In this document: positions 42,256 through 54,354 of the stretch, piece by piece
Numbering within the stretch: the stretch's first letter is position 1
How the letters are laid out: every line of letters starts with the position of its first letter
Assembly: GCA_003184365.1 (NCBI GenBank)
Contig: NKYR01000002.1
Span: forward strand, 248,976 to 312,975
Direction of reading: 5' to 3'
DNA: 64,000 nt
Source: Evernia prunastri
Lineage: Eukaryota; Ascomycota; Lecanoromycetes; Lecanorales; Parmeliaceae
The notes under the pieces: model-generated
Told to the model about the DNA's origin: nothing
The model's database searches: none
The model's input: the letters and a program-made list of their open reading frames with translations, nothing else
Program-made: the position numbers and the translations under genes

Positions 42256-45200
42256 TGCTCGACAGCTGTAACAGGTTCTTGTTGTATGCTCACAGAGGAC
42301 TGAATTTATGGTTTATGGACGGAGGATGATGATGAGAAATTGCTACCCATGATGGGAGCGCAATGTAGATGATGATATCATATCACGCCGAAACAAGTGT
42401 CGGAGGTGACCCCAGAACAAAGAAGATCTAGCACTGCTGTCAAACATCACCAACAATGAGTGATGAGGATGTCTACCATCAATCCGATGCATGGCTCCAG
42501 AGACTGCGAATAACTGATTTTCTGAGACATGGAGGACATGGCAAACAGACCGCTTTGTTCGGCTTTGTTGACAATTTTTAGATGAATCGAATTGATTGAA
42601 GCATCAAACTTTCCGAAAGAGTGCCTTTGTGAAAGGAAGCCGTCTAACAGTTACTTCATTCCAATGCTTAAACATTATAAGCAGCCCAAACCCAAAAGGG
42701 AAGATATCTTTCTGTTCGATGAACTGAAACATTGGGCCCCTGCATGCTTTTTTGATCCCAGATCCTAACAAGATCAATGTAAGTCTGCCATAATTCAGCA
42801 CGCTTCCAAGCGGTGCCAAAGAGACAATCCGCAGGCGATGGATGAGTACTGGTACAGACCGACTTTCCTGGCCATCATATCCAATCCTATGTTGGATGAT
42901 CTCACCAGAGACTCAGACGACGTGACGTGCCGATCAACTTATGTAGAAACACTAGGAGCGTGAGAGGCTGTCACAGCGGTGCTTATCAGGTGCTTTCTGG
43001 ACTCAATAGGACGTCCAATGTCTTTTTCTTGTACCCGATCGAAGGCGTCATCCATCGATTCCATATATGAGAGCACCTCTGGGACGACCGAGTAAGTTGT
43101 ATACCCTCTGATAAGCGGACGGATTACAGGGTGAGCCATCTCTCAAAAAGACTCGGCTCGTGATTGGAGGCATGAGGAGAGCAGATTTCATTTGTGCAAA
43201 GTCACAGGCAAATCGAAGAAACCCTCTCTGCTTCTAGGAACGGATTGAAGAGCCAGGATTAGAACCAATGCACGATCGCTGCCAAGACTTGTAAGTTGTA
43301 AGTAGATAGAAGAGCTCCGTTCTCAGAGCGTGGTGAGAGCTTGGGATCATCAAAATATGGGTCCTCGATCCCGACCAACGGCCTCATAGGTATTGAATGC
43401 TCTTGAAAAACTGTAGCTGCAGTATCACGTCGAACAAGCCACTGTCCACTGATGATCGTAATGATATGGTAACTGAAGCAGTGACTAGCACCTAGCTCGC
43501 AGCAAGTACTTGTAATGCATTCGGCCGCGTAATGACTGTGATCCCTTCCCCTGTTCCTTGGGAACAGGGAACTTACGAAGCAACTCGGTGACAGGAAAAA
43601 ACACTCTCGTGCATATTCACTCGGACGTGAAAAGACGCATCCTTGTATGTGGTGTTTCCGGTGCCAGCTGGCTTCCTACGGAGCTCTGTTCGGATTCTTG
43701 CCGCGTCGCTTTCTCCGTATAGCATACTGGAGCATGAAGAGAAAGGAGCTGGCGGATCCGCGAATTTAGATCAGATACAAAAAGCGTATACCAGAGCAGA
43801 TGCTGCTGTAACATCAACCCGTCCTGCCATATTGTGGGGGGTCCTGTGTGTAAAATCCCCATCCCGCCGCTGATCGACACATGGTTTAGGGATTTTCACC
43901 CACGGATCCTTCAGACCATGGACAGACACCAGTAGCGTCGTATGACGGGTCCGTCTATCAAGTCGTCTTGGCAACCGTACGGCCTCGAGTAGCGCCTTAT
44001 GAGCACAACATCATCATGCCTGAATGGCTCGGTTGCAACAGGGGGCTATGTACATGGAGATCCTCGATCGCAGGAACATGTGTGGGTCTTCTCGTTTCCG
44101 AGGAAAAGGTTCGGTATCGAGTTGGTTCGAGGCCCCGTGGATCCTCCACCACGGGATTGCTTAGCTGCTGAGAGGTCCCAGGCAACGGACTCGGCTAAGG
44201 AAGCATTTCGGGTCAGAAGAGTTCAGTCTAGATGACCCGGACGAAGCGATCGCCGTTAAGCTGCAGATGTCATCAGGCTGTGCGGAAGAAGAAGAAGCTT
44301 CTGACGCCATCGAAACAACTGGCTCCCGGACCGATCTTTCTAGAGAGAGAGGGAGAGAGAGAGAGAGAGAGATATGCCAAATCGGTACGACGGGCGAAAT
44401 CGAAGACCCATGCTACCGGGTTGGAAAGTCATTGGGCTCCCGGTCTAGAAGGCTGAATTAAACGCTGAGCGGTCGTCGTGCTTTTCATTGGACGACTGCA
44501 GTCTTTTCGTTTCATGCACGATCCTGAATTGAATTCGACGGATGCGTTGTCTAGATTGGGCATCCTCCCCCGATGCAGAGAAAAGGAACAGAACAAGGTC
44601 GCTTAGGCATGAATTATGTAAAGTGGAGAATGGGTTGGGCTTCGAAATTGAAAGAAAGAAAAGACATATGGAACCATTTGTTGACCATTGCGATTTACTG
44701 ACCAGAGTCCGTGAAAATGGTCAAGAAGATGCGTGTTCGATGAGGCCACCAATCAAACGGTAAGATTTACTAGCGCAGTGCACAGCTAGGTACATTGAAA
44801 CCATTGGCCTTTGCGGTCTAGCCAAAGTGCCCAAAGTGCCCAAGTGAGGGCCATGGCGAAACTAATGCAATGCATGCGGTCTCGTATGCGGTCTACGGTC
44901 TAAGCTCTAAGCTCTAAGCTCTACGGTCTCGGGCTTACCGCTCGTATCATTTCATGCGTCATGCACCATGCATCCAGACCAGGAAAATGGCACATGGCTA
45001 TGTTCCCAAACGGGCAGGCGCCTACAACATATGCCCACCAGCGGAGCGGCAAGCTCCGTTTTCAATGCCCATTTGCAGATGTTGGGCTGCAGCAAGAAAG
45101 TATGCAAAAAAAAAATAGAGAAACCCACCCCCTGAGATTCAGATGGATGTAGCTTGAGATTGTGAGAAGAAAGAAAAAGTATGCTACCCTCACACCCCAG

Positions 45201-45439
45201 ATCCCTCTAAAACAGCCAGTAAATGCAACGAAGTCTTTCCAGGCGATCGGCCGCATCGAAGGTACCGAATCTCGCCTTTAGCTCCACAACTCCAAACCCG
45301 CAAGAGCTGCAGCTCGCAAACAAATAGCCAGCAATCCACAAAAAACCTTGCTCATCCTTTTCTGGTATATCCATGCAAAGTCCTCCCAAAGCCCTTCCAT
45401 GTAGGTTGTCTGCTTTTCCACGCTGGCTGGCCAGGTCTA
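42256..45439. other. Long intergenic region, no gene supported
   Basis: ORFs are short and unconnected. The best is a 66-codon minus frame at 42939-43139 (MAHPVIRPLIRGYTTYSVVP...) with no known match. Contains a GA microsatellite and short 'taagctc' repeats (44899-44920). The last 250 bp are the 3' flank of Ras. Confidence 0.5.
44342..44372. repeat. GA microsatellite
   Basis: About 30 bp of (GA)n with one interruption. Confidence 0.85.
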
Positions 45440-46307
45440 TCACATCACGATGCACTTCCCGCAGCAGCCCCCGCTCCCCGAATCGTCTTGCGACGGATGG
45501 GGAATACTGGTGCCCCCGCCGCCCCCGCCTGAGTAGGATGACATCTCTTTGTTATATCTCCGGATTTCGCGGACGATGTTGTAGAAGGCGTTGTCGACGT
45601 TGATCCGGGATTTTGCCGAGGTCTCGATAAAGGCGCAGCCGAATTGACGGGCTAGCTGCTCACCCTCTGTGGAGCACAACTGTCAGCTGATGACCGCAGC
45701 AGTAGAACTCACGGAGATGTAGGAGCTTCTCGCAGATGGTCGGCACTGGCTCCAAACGTACCTTGCCGTGAAACTTCTCGCTCCGAGTCCAGATCGCACT
45801 TGTTCCCTACAATGATGATGGGAAAGTAGTCCTTGTCCTTCACTCGCAGTATTTGTTGCTGGAATGTTAAAATCTCTTCAAAGCTTTGCCGTGATGTAAT
45901 GGAGTAGACCAGTAGAAATCCTTCGCCCGTACGCATGTATTGCTCTCGCATCGCCGAGTATTCTTCTTGTCCAGCTGTGTCCAGTACATCGAGGAGGGCG
46001 ACTTCGTCATCTATCACGCATTGCTTTCGATAGGAATCTGTTAAGCGTGATTAGCTCACCGTCCTTCCTGAGGATTCGCGGAGCGGGGCAGGGCACCTTC
46101 TATTGTAGGGTCATATTCATCGACGAAGTGGCTTTGTATGAGCTGGATAGTCAGACATGACTTCCCCACGCCGCCTCCGCCCACAACCACGAGCTTATAT
46201 TCTCGAAGAAACTGTACAGGCGGAGTGTTAGAACGCATAGCTCGAGGAGACATGAGATATCCCAGGAAAGGGAAAGGATCACGAACTCTATTACTATTAC
46301 TAGTCAT
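45440..46307 (-). CDS. ras1: Ras small GTPase (212 aa)
   Basis: Exons 46307-46287 (MTSNSNR), 46211-46097, 46037-45762 and 45666-45440; introns of 75, 59 and 95 nt. All GTPase motifs are present: GGGGVGKS (P-loop), switch I DEYDPTIEDSYRKQ across an intron, DTAGQEEY, NKCDL and ETSAK. The C-terminus is GGCCGKCIVM: a CAAX box (CIVM) for prenylation, with upstream cysteines for palmitoylation. The hypervariable part has a Gly/Ser run. The first intron has an unusual GTTCGT donor but a perfect TTCTAAC branch and CAG acceptor, and lies before FLREYKLVVVG, where fungal ras genes often have an intron; reading through it would insert 25 residues. Signals through cAMP and MAPK pathways at the plasma membrane in fungi. 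Confidence 0.93.
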
Positions 46308-47609
46308 GGCTGCGGTAAATTGTGTGGCTCAATATAGATCCTCCTAAAAAAAACGTGGAAAGCGCGTGGCTCGTAGGTTGATTGGCGTACCCGACTGGAT
46401 ATCGGATGACGACAGGAGCACGAGGGTATAAAGGGTCAAGGGAGCTGTGGCGGGGGTTGTACAGAGGTCCGCTTGTCGCCAGAGAATAGCCGCTCGAATG
46501 TGGGTGAGAAGGGAAGCTCAAGAGACTTTGTGGAGAACGTTGCGAGCTTTGCGTGAGACGGTCTCGCGCGCTTGCGACAAAACGACCGATTGGGTTGTAT
46601 GAGATGTAAGACTCTTGGTGGTTTAATTGTGATGAGGTATGGCGGTAAGTTGCTCATAGGGCAATGAGTGTGACGAAAGAGCTTGACCGGGGATGAAGAG
46701 ATGAGGTTGATGTAAGAAGGAAGTGTGATGGCGTTGGTACCGCTGAGGTTCTGGGTTAGTGAAAGTTTCTGCACAAGCATCTCATGGCACCTGCAGCATG
46801 GGCAGGGAATAAAATAAAAAAGGTGACAGGGGAAGCATACGGCCGTCTTAGTGCCGAGTTTAGCGCATACCAACAGGACACCTCCGCGATAAGTTCAGAT
46901 AGGTCAGATAGGTCCAGATACTTTGAGATAACTGGGAATTTCCCCTCGGGGAGTTGGAACTTGGGAGACTTTGGGCTGGCCCGCCGTTCCCTTTAGTTCC
47001 GGCAGAGGTGGGCGATGAGCTGATCTGATAGGCAGATTTCAAGAGCGCCTGGTGACTTTGACATCCGCCGCCTGCTTGTATGCCTGTCTAGCTTGATGAA
47101 AGACGGTACAGATTAGTAAGTCGTTGCTAAACAACTGCCTTTTGTGAAATCTGGGTGGATCTGATAGGGAAAAGCAAAAAAAAACAAAAAACAAAAAAAC
47201 GGAGTGCGAGGGGAATGAGCTCAAATACTCGCACACAGAGGGCAATGGGCAAGGAGATGTGGCAAGGGGCTGATGCTCAGCCCAGATCGACCGGAGCATC
47301 ATCTTGTCAGGCTGCCATTCAGTGCAATCACTACGCACCACCAAAAATGAACATCTGTGCCATGACGCTGCAGACACCAGTATTTGCGCGGGCGTTGACC
47401 ATAAATAAGTTTAGACGGGCTATTACGACATGGTCCTGCATGAGCCATGTGCCTGGGCTAAATAAGCTCCGATATACGTTGCATCGCTTGGACGATCTCC
47501 GTGCCTCTCCAGTGACATCCATGCGCCCTTCTTATGCTGTAGCGTAAGGTACTATCTAATCCAATCCATAGCTCTGCTCAAACACGAGAATTTCTTCTCC
47601 CAAGCAGCT
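46308..47609. other. Ras upstream region and intergenic sequence
   Basis: Long leader/promoter region of Ras, with no supported gene. An A-rich tract (aaaaaacaaaaaac) lies near 47170-47200. Confidence 0.5.
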
Positions 47610-48763
47610 CTATCCTTCATCTGGATCGTCACTTTGATCCATCTCATCCTCTCTTTCTACCCTTTGGCCTTGAACGTTCTCCTCAATTTGAGGGACTAAT
47701 TCTTCCATATAAGCTTTGTCTCTTCCAACCAACGTAACCGAGTTCCTCTTCTTTCCCCAGCGTGGATAGCTTCCCACTTTGATCCCTTTTGACTCAACTT
47801 TCTCCGCTAGCTCTGTCAGGTAAATTGCCACGGCACTCTCTGCCATTGGAGTAGAGATCAGTATCCGGTATACGCCCTTGCCCTCCGGATCCGTCAACCG
47901 TGGTATTAAACCCGGCTTGAGTCCTTCAAGAAGCTTCTCAAACAGCCTGGGAACTCCGGGCAAGATATGAACATTGCCGTTGACAACGCTTATCGGAACC
48001 CACAAAGTCTCATCGACAAGCAATACCTGATCCTTGTCGTCTCTTGAAGGGTCAATAGGGAGCCTGATCATTCGTTTCTTAGCTTCGAGAGCGGGCGATG
48101 GTACGTCGTATGAGAAGTTAGGTTGCGAGGGATGCGGTTTCGAAAGTCGCTTCATTCGCTCAAAAGCCTCCTGATGTTCCACGAGCTTTAATCCGAAAGC
48201 CTTTGCTATCGATTGATAAGTAATATCGTCATGGCTGGTGGCAGCTTGAGTAAGCTTTGTCATGCGGCAGATACTTCAGCGCCACGCTTACGTTGGGCCA
48301 ATCCCTCCACTGCTACCTGTCAGCAACGTTGTTTACCGTCTTTCTCGTCAGCTCTTTTGTTGCCTTGCCTTGTGACCACAAAGTCGTAGTTGTCACTCAT
48401 GCGCGTTGCGGCTTCTACTATTTCACCTTCGTCATCTCCTATTACTTCTATCCTTTTCAGATCCATTCCCAATTTGAAGCAGAACTTAGCAAGATACGCC
48501 GAATTCGTATCGACAGTCTGTTTCAGATCGATTCAGCTAGGCCCATTCGCCGTAACGAATTGCGTATAGGGGCACACCTTGCCACCGAGGACCTCATCGC
48601 CAATAATGATGCATCCTGCTGTGTGTATCATACGCTTGCTCTTCTCTGCTGCTGTCACTGATGTCATGATGCTGCTTCTCAAAAAGGCTGCTGCGGAGGA
48701 GTGTGCGTAATTGGGCAGTGGCCGAGACAGATGTCGACTCAATTGATTGAGTCTCGCGAACAT
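47610..48763 (-). CDS. Molybdopterin-binding (MoCF/CinA-like) domain protein (325 aa)
   Basis: Exons 48763-48578, 48517-48369, 48309-48292 (18 nt) and 48234-47610. The MoCF fold is clear: HTAGCIIIGDEVLGGK, TVDTNSAYLAKFCF, LGMDLKRIEVIGDDE, FVVTSGGIGPTHDD and ITYQSIAKAFGL. The GGIGPT motif, part of the substrate site in MoaB/MogA/CinA folds, is encoded almost entirely by the 18-nt exon. The intron before it is GC-AG (AAG|GCAAGG...AGCAG). The N-terminal 40 residues (MFARLNQLSRHLSRPLPNY) look like a mitochondrial presequence, with a second Met (MTSVTAAEK). In eukaryotes this domain occurs in FAD-synthase-related and uncharacterised proteins; the exact reaction is unknown. Confidence 0.9.
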
Positions 48764-49193
48764 CGAGGGGTGGACTGCAGTTCAGGATCGATCACTAGAA
48801 TGCGTGGACATTAAAAGATTTTGTTTGATTGATTGAATGATCGGTTGATTACGTCACTCTCGCCCTGATTGGTTGCTATTAAGACAACTAGGCGAAGTTG
48901 CATAGTCAATCCACCAATTTTTCCAATCGAAAGGGTCTCACGAGATATGAAGCTATTCTGACTGGTAGAGTTGTGTTGTGCCTTAGGTTGCTCTTGTTCA
49001 GAGAGGCGGTCACCGGCCACGCGGGCCCTCGCGATCCTCTAACAGCGGGGCAGTGGGGCAAGACCTGCCGAGGTTGCCGAGGCCGCCAAGGCTTTTCGGA
49101 TCTCTCGCATCCAACGCCGGCAGCTCTTCAGGATTGTGCCCAGCCGCTCATGGTATCTTGGAAATCGTACCTTAGTCATTGGATATCGTCAAA
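48764..49193. promoter_or_regulatory. Shared upstream region between divergent MoCF and GMF genes
   Basis: About 430 bp between two start codons on opposite strands. No distinct TATA box was seen; it may be a bidirectional promoter. Confidence 0.4.
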
Positions 49194-49804
49194 ATGGTGA
49201 GCTACACCTCCTGCGCTCCTTCCATCATTCTGACAATCATAGTCTTCGGAGTCACGGTTGTACACTTTCTCACCAGAGACAAAAGAGAAGCTGCGGAAGT
49301 TTAGATTAGGAACTTCAAGGGCGAAGGACCCCCAAGCGGTGATCTGTACGTTCGAAAGAGCTCACATCGTACGGGCACCAAGAGTCGCCACGTAGAGGAA
49401 TCATAAGCTGATCGATTCATATGAATTAGACCAAATCGATAAGCACACCTTGGAGATCGCACAAGTGGATGATGAAGTCTACACCAACATGCAGGAGCTA
49501 GCAGACGAGCTGCCAGATCATTCACCCCGCTACGTCCTGCTCAGCTATCCCCTGACGTTGGTCCGTTCCGCCGTCAGTCCAGCTTGAAGACTGCCAGCTT
49601 ACACAAGGCTAGCCATCTGGTCGTCTTTCAGTACCCTACGTACTACTCTACTACCTCCCGGTCACTTGCAATGCGGAACTTCGAATGCTCTATGCCGGAG
49701 CGAAGGAATTGATGAGGAATACTGCAGAGACGGGGAAGGTCATTGAGATGGCCGAGGGTGAAGACCTGGAGAAGATCGAAGAGAAATTAGGGGGCGAGCA
49801 ATAG
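49194..49804 (+). CDS. aim7: GMF/Aim7-type ADF-homology protein (142 aa)
   Basis: Exons 49194-49196 (ATG only), 49243-49345, 49430-49560 and 49613-49804; introns of 46, 84 and 52 nt. The joined protein starts MSSESRLYTFSPETKEKL, continues RLGTSRAKDPQAVIYQIDK, ELADELPDHSPRYVLLSYPL, YVLLYYLPVTCNAELRMLYA, and ends EDLEKIEEKLGGEQ. This is the glia maturation factor pattern over its whole length (usual size 138-145). GMF binds Arp2/3, removes actin branches and inhibits nucleation in the cortical cytoskeleton. The start codon forms its own coding exon, so no long ORF begins with ATG here. The gene ends 127 bp before the stop of the convergent SDR gene. Confidence 0.92.
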
Positions 49805-49931
49805 CAGAAGCCCTGGGTGAACGGCGTTGGAAACTTTCTCTATTGAACTTGTTATATGTTTGGATCTATGACGGCCTCTTGTACATCGCACCGCCGGTAC
49901 CAGCCTACCAAAGTTAGCCCAACTACGATCG

Positions 49932-51212
49932 TCATGACTTCTTGTGCATGACCGTCGCCGCGGCCTGAGTAGACGATCAGCAAAAATTGCCGGGATGGCA
50001 AGCATCGCGCGGAAGGAGAGGTGTGTGGAAACCCTTACCTGGTGATTTGGAAAGATGAGCGTGTCAGCTACGACAACGTTTTCCCTTCTGGCAGCGTTGA
50101 ATACCACGACTTCGGCAATATCGTCAGGAGTGAGGGGTTCGCAGCCGCTGTGTAAAAGTCAGCTTGTATGTATTGGCCATGGTGATATACCTACGCATAG
50201 ACCGCATCTGCTTTGGCTTTATCACCATAAAATCGTACGACGGAGAATTCGGCTTTATGAATTTCGGAGTCAGCGTGTCTCTTCTTGTTTGACTCCAATC
50301 ACATGTCTTATGAATCAAAATGAAATATGAACCGTAAGAATTGGCTCGGAAAACACAACTCACTCTCCACTTGGCCCGGATCCACTTCCATCACTCTTAT
50401 CCTTGTAGCAATCAGCTCTCTCCGCATGGCATCCGTGAAACTTCGTATGGCCGCCTTAGTTGCACAGTAGATCGAGCCGCCAGGGTATGGTTCTCTGCCG
50501 GCTATGGACCCAATATTGATTATGTCTCCTCGCCCTCCATCCTCGCGCTTCTTGTATATGGGAAGAATGGCTTGAGTCATGTTGATGAGCCCGGTGACGT
50601 TGGTGGAGAACATGACGTCGATGTCTTCATCGGCTATGTCTGGAGCCTTTGCTGTGCCCTTGACGAGACCACTGAAAGAAAGCCGTCAGCAAGCGCAACA
50701 TCCGACTTCGTGCGCAGCCTCTGTCAAGCCTTACGCATTGTTCACTAAAACATCAATATCCTTGAAATCCGCCGGCAGTGAATCCACGAAGCCCTTCACC
50801 TCACTCGGGTCGCTAACGTCCAACTTCACCGGCAGTACCTGGACGCCTGAGCCAACTTCTTTCTTAATCTCTTCTGCAATCTCCTTCAACGTATCAATCC
50901 TCCGAGCAGTCAAGACCAATTTGAGACTTTTGGGCGACGTTCGAGCGAATTCCATCGCTGGATTTCGTCAGCCTGGTGTTTGTCGGAAGGTGAGGCCACA
51001 ATGAGACCTGTGCTTTTGCCAATCCCAGATGATGCTCCTGTTACAACAATTGTCTTGCCCTCGAGGCGCTTCGCCATTGCGGTAGCCATCGTTCGTCTTG
51101 CTGTTTCCGAGATGAGGGGTTTGTAGGGAAGAGACACTCGAGAGATCCGCAATGCAGGCTTCAGAAAGCTGTGAAGGGACAGAAGGTTGTGTCGGACGGA
51201 TACAGGAAGCAT
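49932..51212 (-). CDS. Short-chain dehydrogenase, classical NADP-dependent (YdfG/YMR226C type; 270 or 311 aa)
   Basis: Six exons: 51212-51008, 50957-50735, 50671-50364, 50252-50195, 50147-50039 and 49964-49932; introns of 50, 63, 111, 47 and 74 nt. Motifs: TGASSGIGKST (cofactor binding), LTARR, DVSDP, LVNNAG across an intron, NIGSIAGREPYPGGSIYCAT (catalytic Ser and Tyr-xxx-Lys), DPGQVETEFS. The last exon has 11 codons and ends AAATVMHKKS. The family reduces or oxidises 3-hydroxy acids and related carbonyls with NADP(H). Start choice: ATG 51212 gives 41 extra residues (LLSLHSFLKPALRISRVSL) that look like a mitochondrial presequence; the inner MATAMAKRLEG at 51089 gives the usual cytosolic length. 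Confidence 0.93.
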
Positions 51213-51334
51213 GTGATAGCGCAGTCGCGCTCAATCGGATGCCGGTGGTAGAGGTAGGTGATTTACAGATCGCACGAATGCAGATTGCAGGATAGTAAGT
51301 ATTCGATACATACTTTAGGATCGTTATCAATAGA

Positions 51335-51400
51335 GCTTTTGATTGGGTGGGTCGCTAACCGCGCAAAGTCGCTAACTTTCGACTCCAAACCCCGAGGGGC
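51335..51400. repeat. Dispersed repeat copy 1
   Basis: The stretch from 'tttgattgg' through 'tcgctaaccgcg', 'agtcgct', 'aa' and 'tttcgactcca' recurs at 52760-52818 with about 80 percent identity by eye, in the same orientation, 1.4 kb away. Confidence 0.55.
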
Positions 51401-51689
51401 CAGAAATGAAGCTTCCTTAGGAACTTTTCCCAATCATGGGAAGTGATACATATTGATTCATGTACCAAATCCCTTCAGACCCCGATTCCAGGTATGGCCT
51501 CCAGACTGGGCGCAGTCTTGAGTGCTTGAATCACTGGTGGTCCTGCCATCTGCAGAGTGCGTCACTCTTGTGCACAGGATCCTCCCTCCTTTTGGTGAGG
51601 GGTGAGAACTTGCGCTAGTGCGGACTCTAACTGGCCGGAATTAAATGATCTGCGGGGCGGGAATAAGTATTATATTAGCTAAAATTCTT

Positions 51690-51920
51690 TTATGAGCAAA
51701 GATGGCCGAGAGGTACATAGCCCGGCGCAGTGAGATCACAGGATCCACTGTTCAGCCCAGTCCCATTCAATACCCAGTCCGGAGCTCTAGGTTTGCCATA
51801 CGCACAGAGAGAGGTCCCTTCACAAACGCACAGCGTGAAGGAGGCCTGATCCTGCCGTGTGGATTTTCCTTTTGCTTTTTGCCCTCGGTTCGAATCCGCC
51901 AAGTTTTACACTTTTTTTTC
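51690..51920 (+). ncRNA. Possible RNA polymerase III transcription unit (A box, B box, T-run)
   Basis: TGGCCGAGAGG (51703-51713) fits the A-box consensus and GGTTCGAATCC (51889-51899) fits the B box. A run of eight T begins at about 51911. The distance of about 185 bp is too long for a plain tRNA, and the sequence around the boxes does not fold as tRNA acceptor or T-arm. It could be a SINE, another Pol III RNA, or a tRNA-derived relic. Sequence identity of the RNA unknown. Confidence 0.35.
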
Positions 51921-54354
51921 TTTCGCTAATTTTTTTTTTAATCCTCGCGTACGTATCTTGTACTGTCCACACACTACACTCCCTCCTACATCCATCCGGT
52001 GCGCTGAGTCCTGCATATTATTGTTGTTTGGGAGGGAACGTTGAACCAAAATCTTAACAGGAACGTGCCTCTACTATGTAATTCAAGTATCTCGGATCCG
52101 ACACCCATTCATTGTACTCGAAATATTTCTGTGGTGTACATCAATCAGGTCCCCAAATCATTTGCATGGCAACATCGAATGCAGTCCTTGTGCCATACAG
52201 CTCTGGAAGCAGTATGGTGAGATGTGAGGCAAAGACGTCGGAGTGATGATCTCAATGATATAGTTGCTAAGGGTAAGAAAAGCCAGCTTCTCAAGCTTTG
52301 AGCCTTCGCCTTGGCCTATCGCTCCTGAACCCCAAGTCGGCGACGATCATATGTTATTTCATGGCATCTAGACCGGAAGTCAATTCCCTCCTTCCTGTGC
52401 CTTGGGAACATTAACAAGCATTTGAAGAAACACTTGCACAAACAATAATGCCGTCAGAAAGCGTATGTAGTTCAGGCAGGCTAGCCATTTCCCCGCAGAA
52501 CAGATGCCCAGAAGCTAGCGATGGGTAGTCGTAAGAGGTCTCAGCTAATACATGGTGTCGTACAGACTTGGACAGGATTGGAGGTCAGCGTAGGTCAAGA
52601 AGATACCACTATCGTACGATTCCTTGGACGCGACCCAGATGAAGTCGGGCCTGCCAGGGCAGAGCCACTTTAGTTCATGGTAGGTATAAAGATATAGATG
52701 GTTTGCGGATGATATCAATGCATGATTCTTGAGCATTAGATGCATGATCTCGTCATCAACAAGGATTTTGATTGGCCAGATCGCCAACCGCGTAGAGTCG
52801 CTTAATTTCGACTCCATGCAAGGCTCAACCACTTTTGCTTCTCAGATCTTGGTCAATAAGGGCACACACTATCGTGCAAGTGTTCTTCATGCAATCACGG
52901 GGTGTAGGTTCTCAGCTTAACCGTTTCAGAATGTGGAACTTCAAGGAAACTCTTCATGCGAAATCCATAGCCACAGATGAATGGCGGAATCTAAAGCGAT
53001 TCCAAACAGTCACAACTCAAAATTAGTGTCATAAAAAGACGGACCTACCGTCACTATCCATATGAAACATACTCTGCGCAAAGGCTTGGCTTATTTCCAG
53101 CCATGCAATTACCGCCTCCTCTTGTTTCATCCTTCACCCAGTGAATGATATCCCTCCAGCATTCCTTTTCTCTTTGTCTACTCACGTAATCAGGCTGACG
53201 AATGCGATGAACTGGATAGTAATTTCCTGAACTTTGTCGTGCTCTTGAAATGTCAATGGGATTTCATTCTTCCTTTGTTCTCATGTACGAAAAGAAAATA
53301 CATACATATACATATATGTTATATGATCTATTCATGAGAATTGATGAGAGCTCAGTATAGTTGGCTCATAAGTACCCCACGGACTGACCGGCTTGAGAAA
53401 AGGGTCTGTGTCAGGACCACTAGCTTGTCTGGCAAGCCAAGGTTTAAGATGGTGTCGCTGTGTAGATGATTAGCCAGCAAACAGGAAGTCCATCGTGCGA
53501 GCTCGAGGTATTGCCGACTCCGGATTTCTTCGTGCAGGAAGTGTGGCAGGCAAGAAGTCGGTATCCCTCTTACATGTTTGTTGAGCAAGCTGATGTCTGA
53601 TAGACCTTCATTGCGTACATGACGACAAGATGAACGAGCAAGATGGTTCTAATATCCCGTGATAAAGTATATCCCAAGGGATATGTATAGCCTTGCTACA
53701 TACTAGGAAGATACGCTTGCTTCTCGATGTTGGTCTCAGCATGGGCGGATACAATCGGTCCTACAGTCGCTCTACCTACCGGTTCTAAATTTTTGGACGA
53801 TCGCTGTGGAAGACCCATTCACTTATGGACATTCCTAAAACTAGAGATAGCGTCACAGAGATGCAGTGTTAGAAGACACTGGGCTGCGAGGGTAGTCCGG
53901 CTGTAGGGGAAGGAGGGCAAACTTTGTTGATGTTTTTGACACAGGTATGCTTTCAACACTTGAATACTTCACTCTTCTTTGCAACCCCCTTGGCAGTTTT
54001 TTGAACACAACAGAAACCGCTTTCCTAGCTTTCTCCTATTTAAACTTTCTCTGCATTTCAACTTCCTTCCTCTTCCATACTTCTGCAACAATCTCTCAGC
54101 CGTTCAGACAACTTTCTCCTACCAGCACAAATACTCTCAGGCATATCCAAGGCTCATACCTTCACATAATTTCTTAGCTAACTCCTCTGCATTCTCTTCC
54201 CATCCTGCAACTGGCGGCGTTATCTGCTCGTAGTGAACGCTTTGTTGTGCATACTTCTTTGGGTTTATCACATCACAGCATTCAACAACACTCAGTCACT
54301 GACACATCTATTCTCTGCTTCAACCAGTTCTACATAAACCGATCATCGTTTACT
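51921..54354. other. Long intergenic region
   Basis: No supported gene. A 95-codon minus frame at 52545-52832 (MVEPCMESKLSDSTRLAIWP...) partly covers the second dispersed repeat copy and has no recognisable motif. From 53,940 the sequence is CT-rich, as expected of the promoter and leader of the next gene. Confidence 0.5.
52760..52818. repeat. Dispersed repeat copy 2
   Basis: Second copy of the 51335-51400 repeat ('tttgattgg...atcgccaaccgcg...agtcgct...tttcgactcca'). Confidence 0.55.

Noticed and set aside
51690..51920. Interpretation as a tRNA with a long intron
   Set aside because: The acceptor and T-arm strands do not pair, and tRNA introns of this length at this place are not expected.
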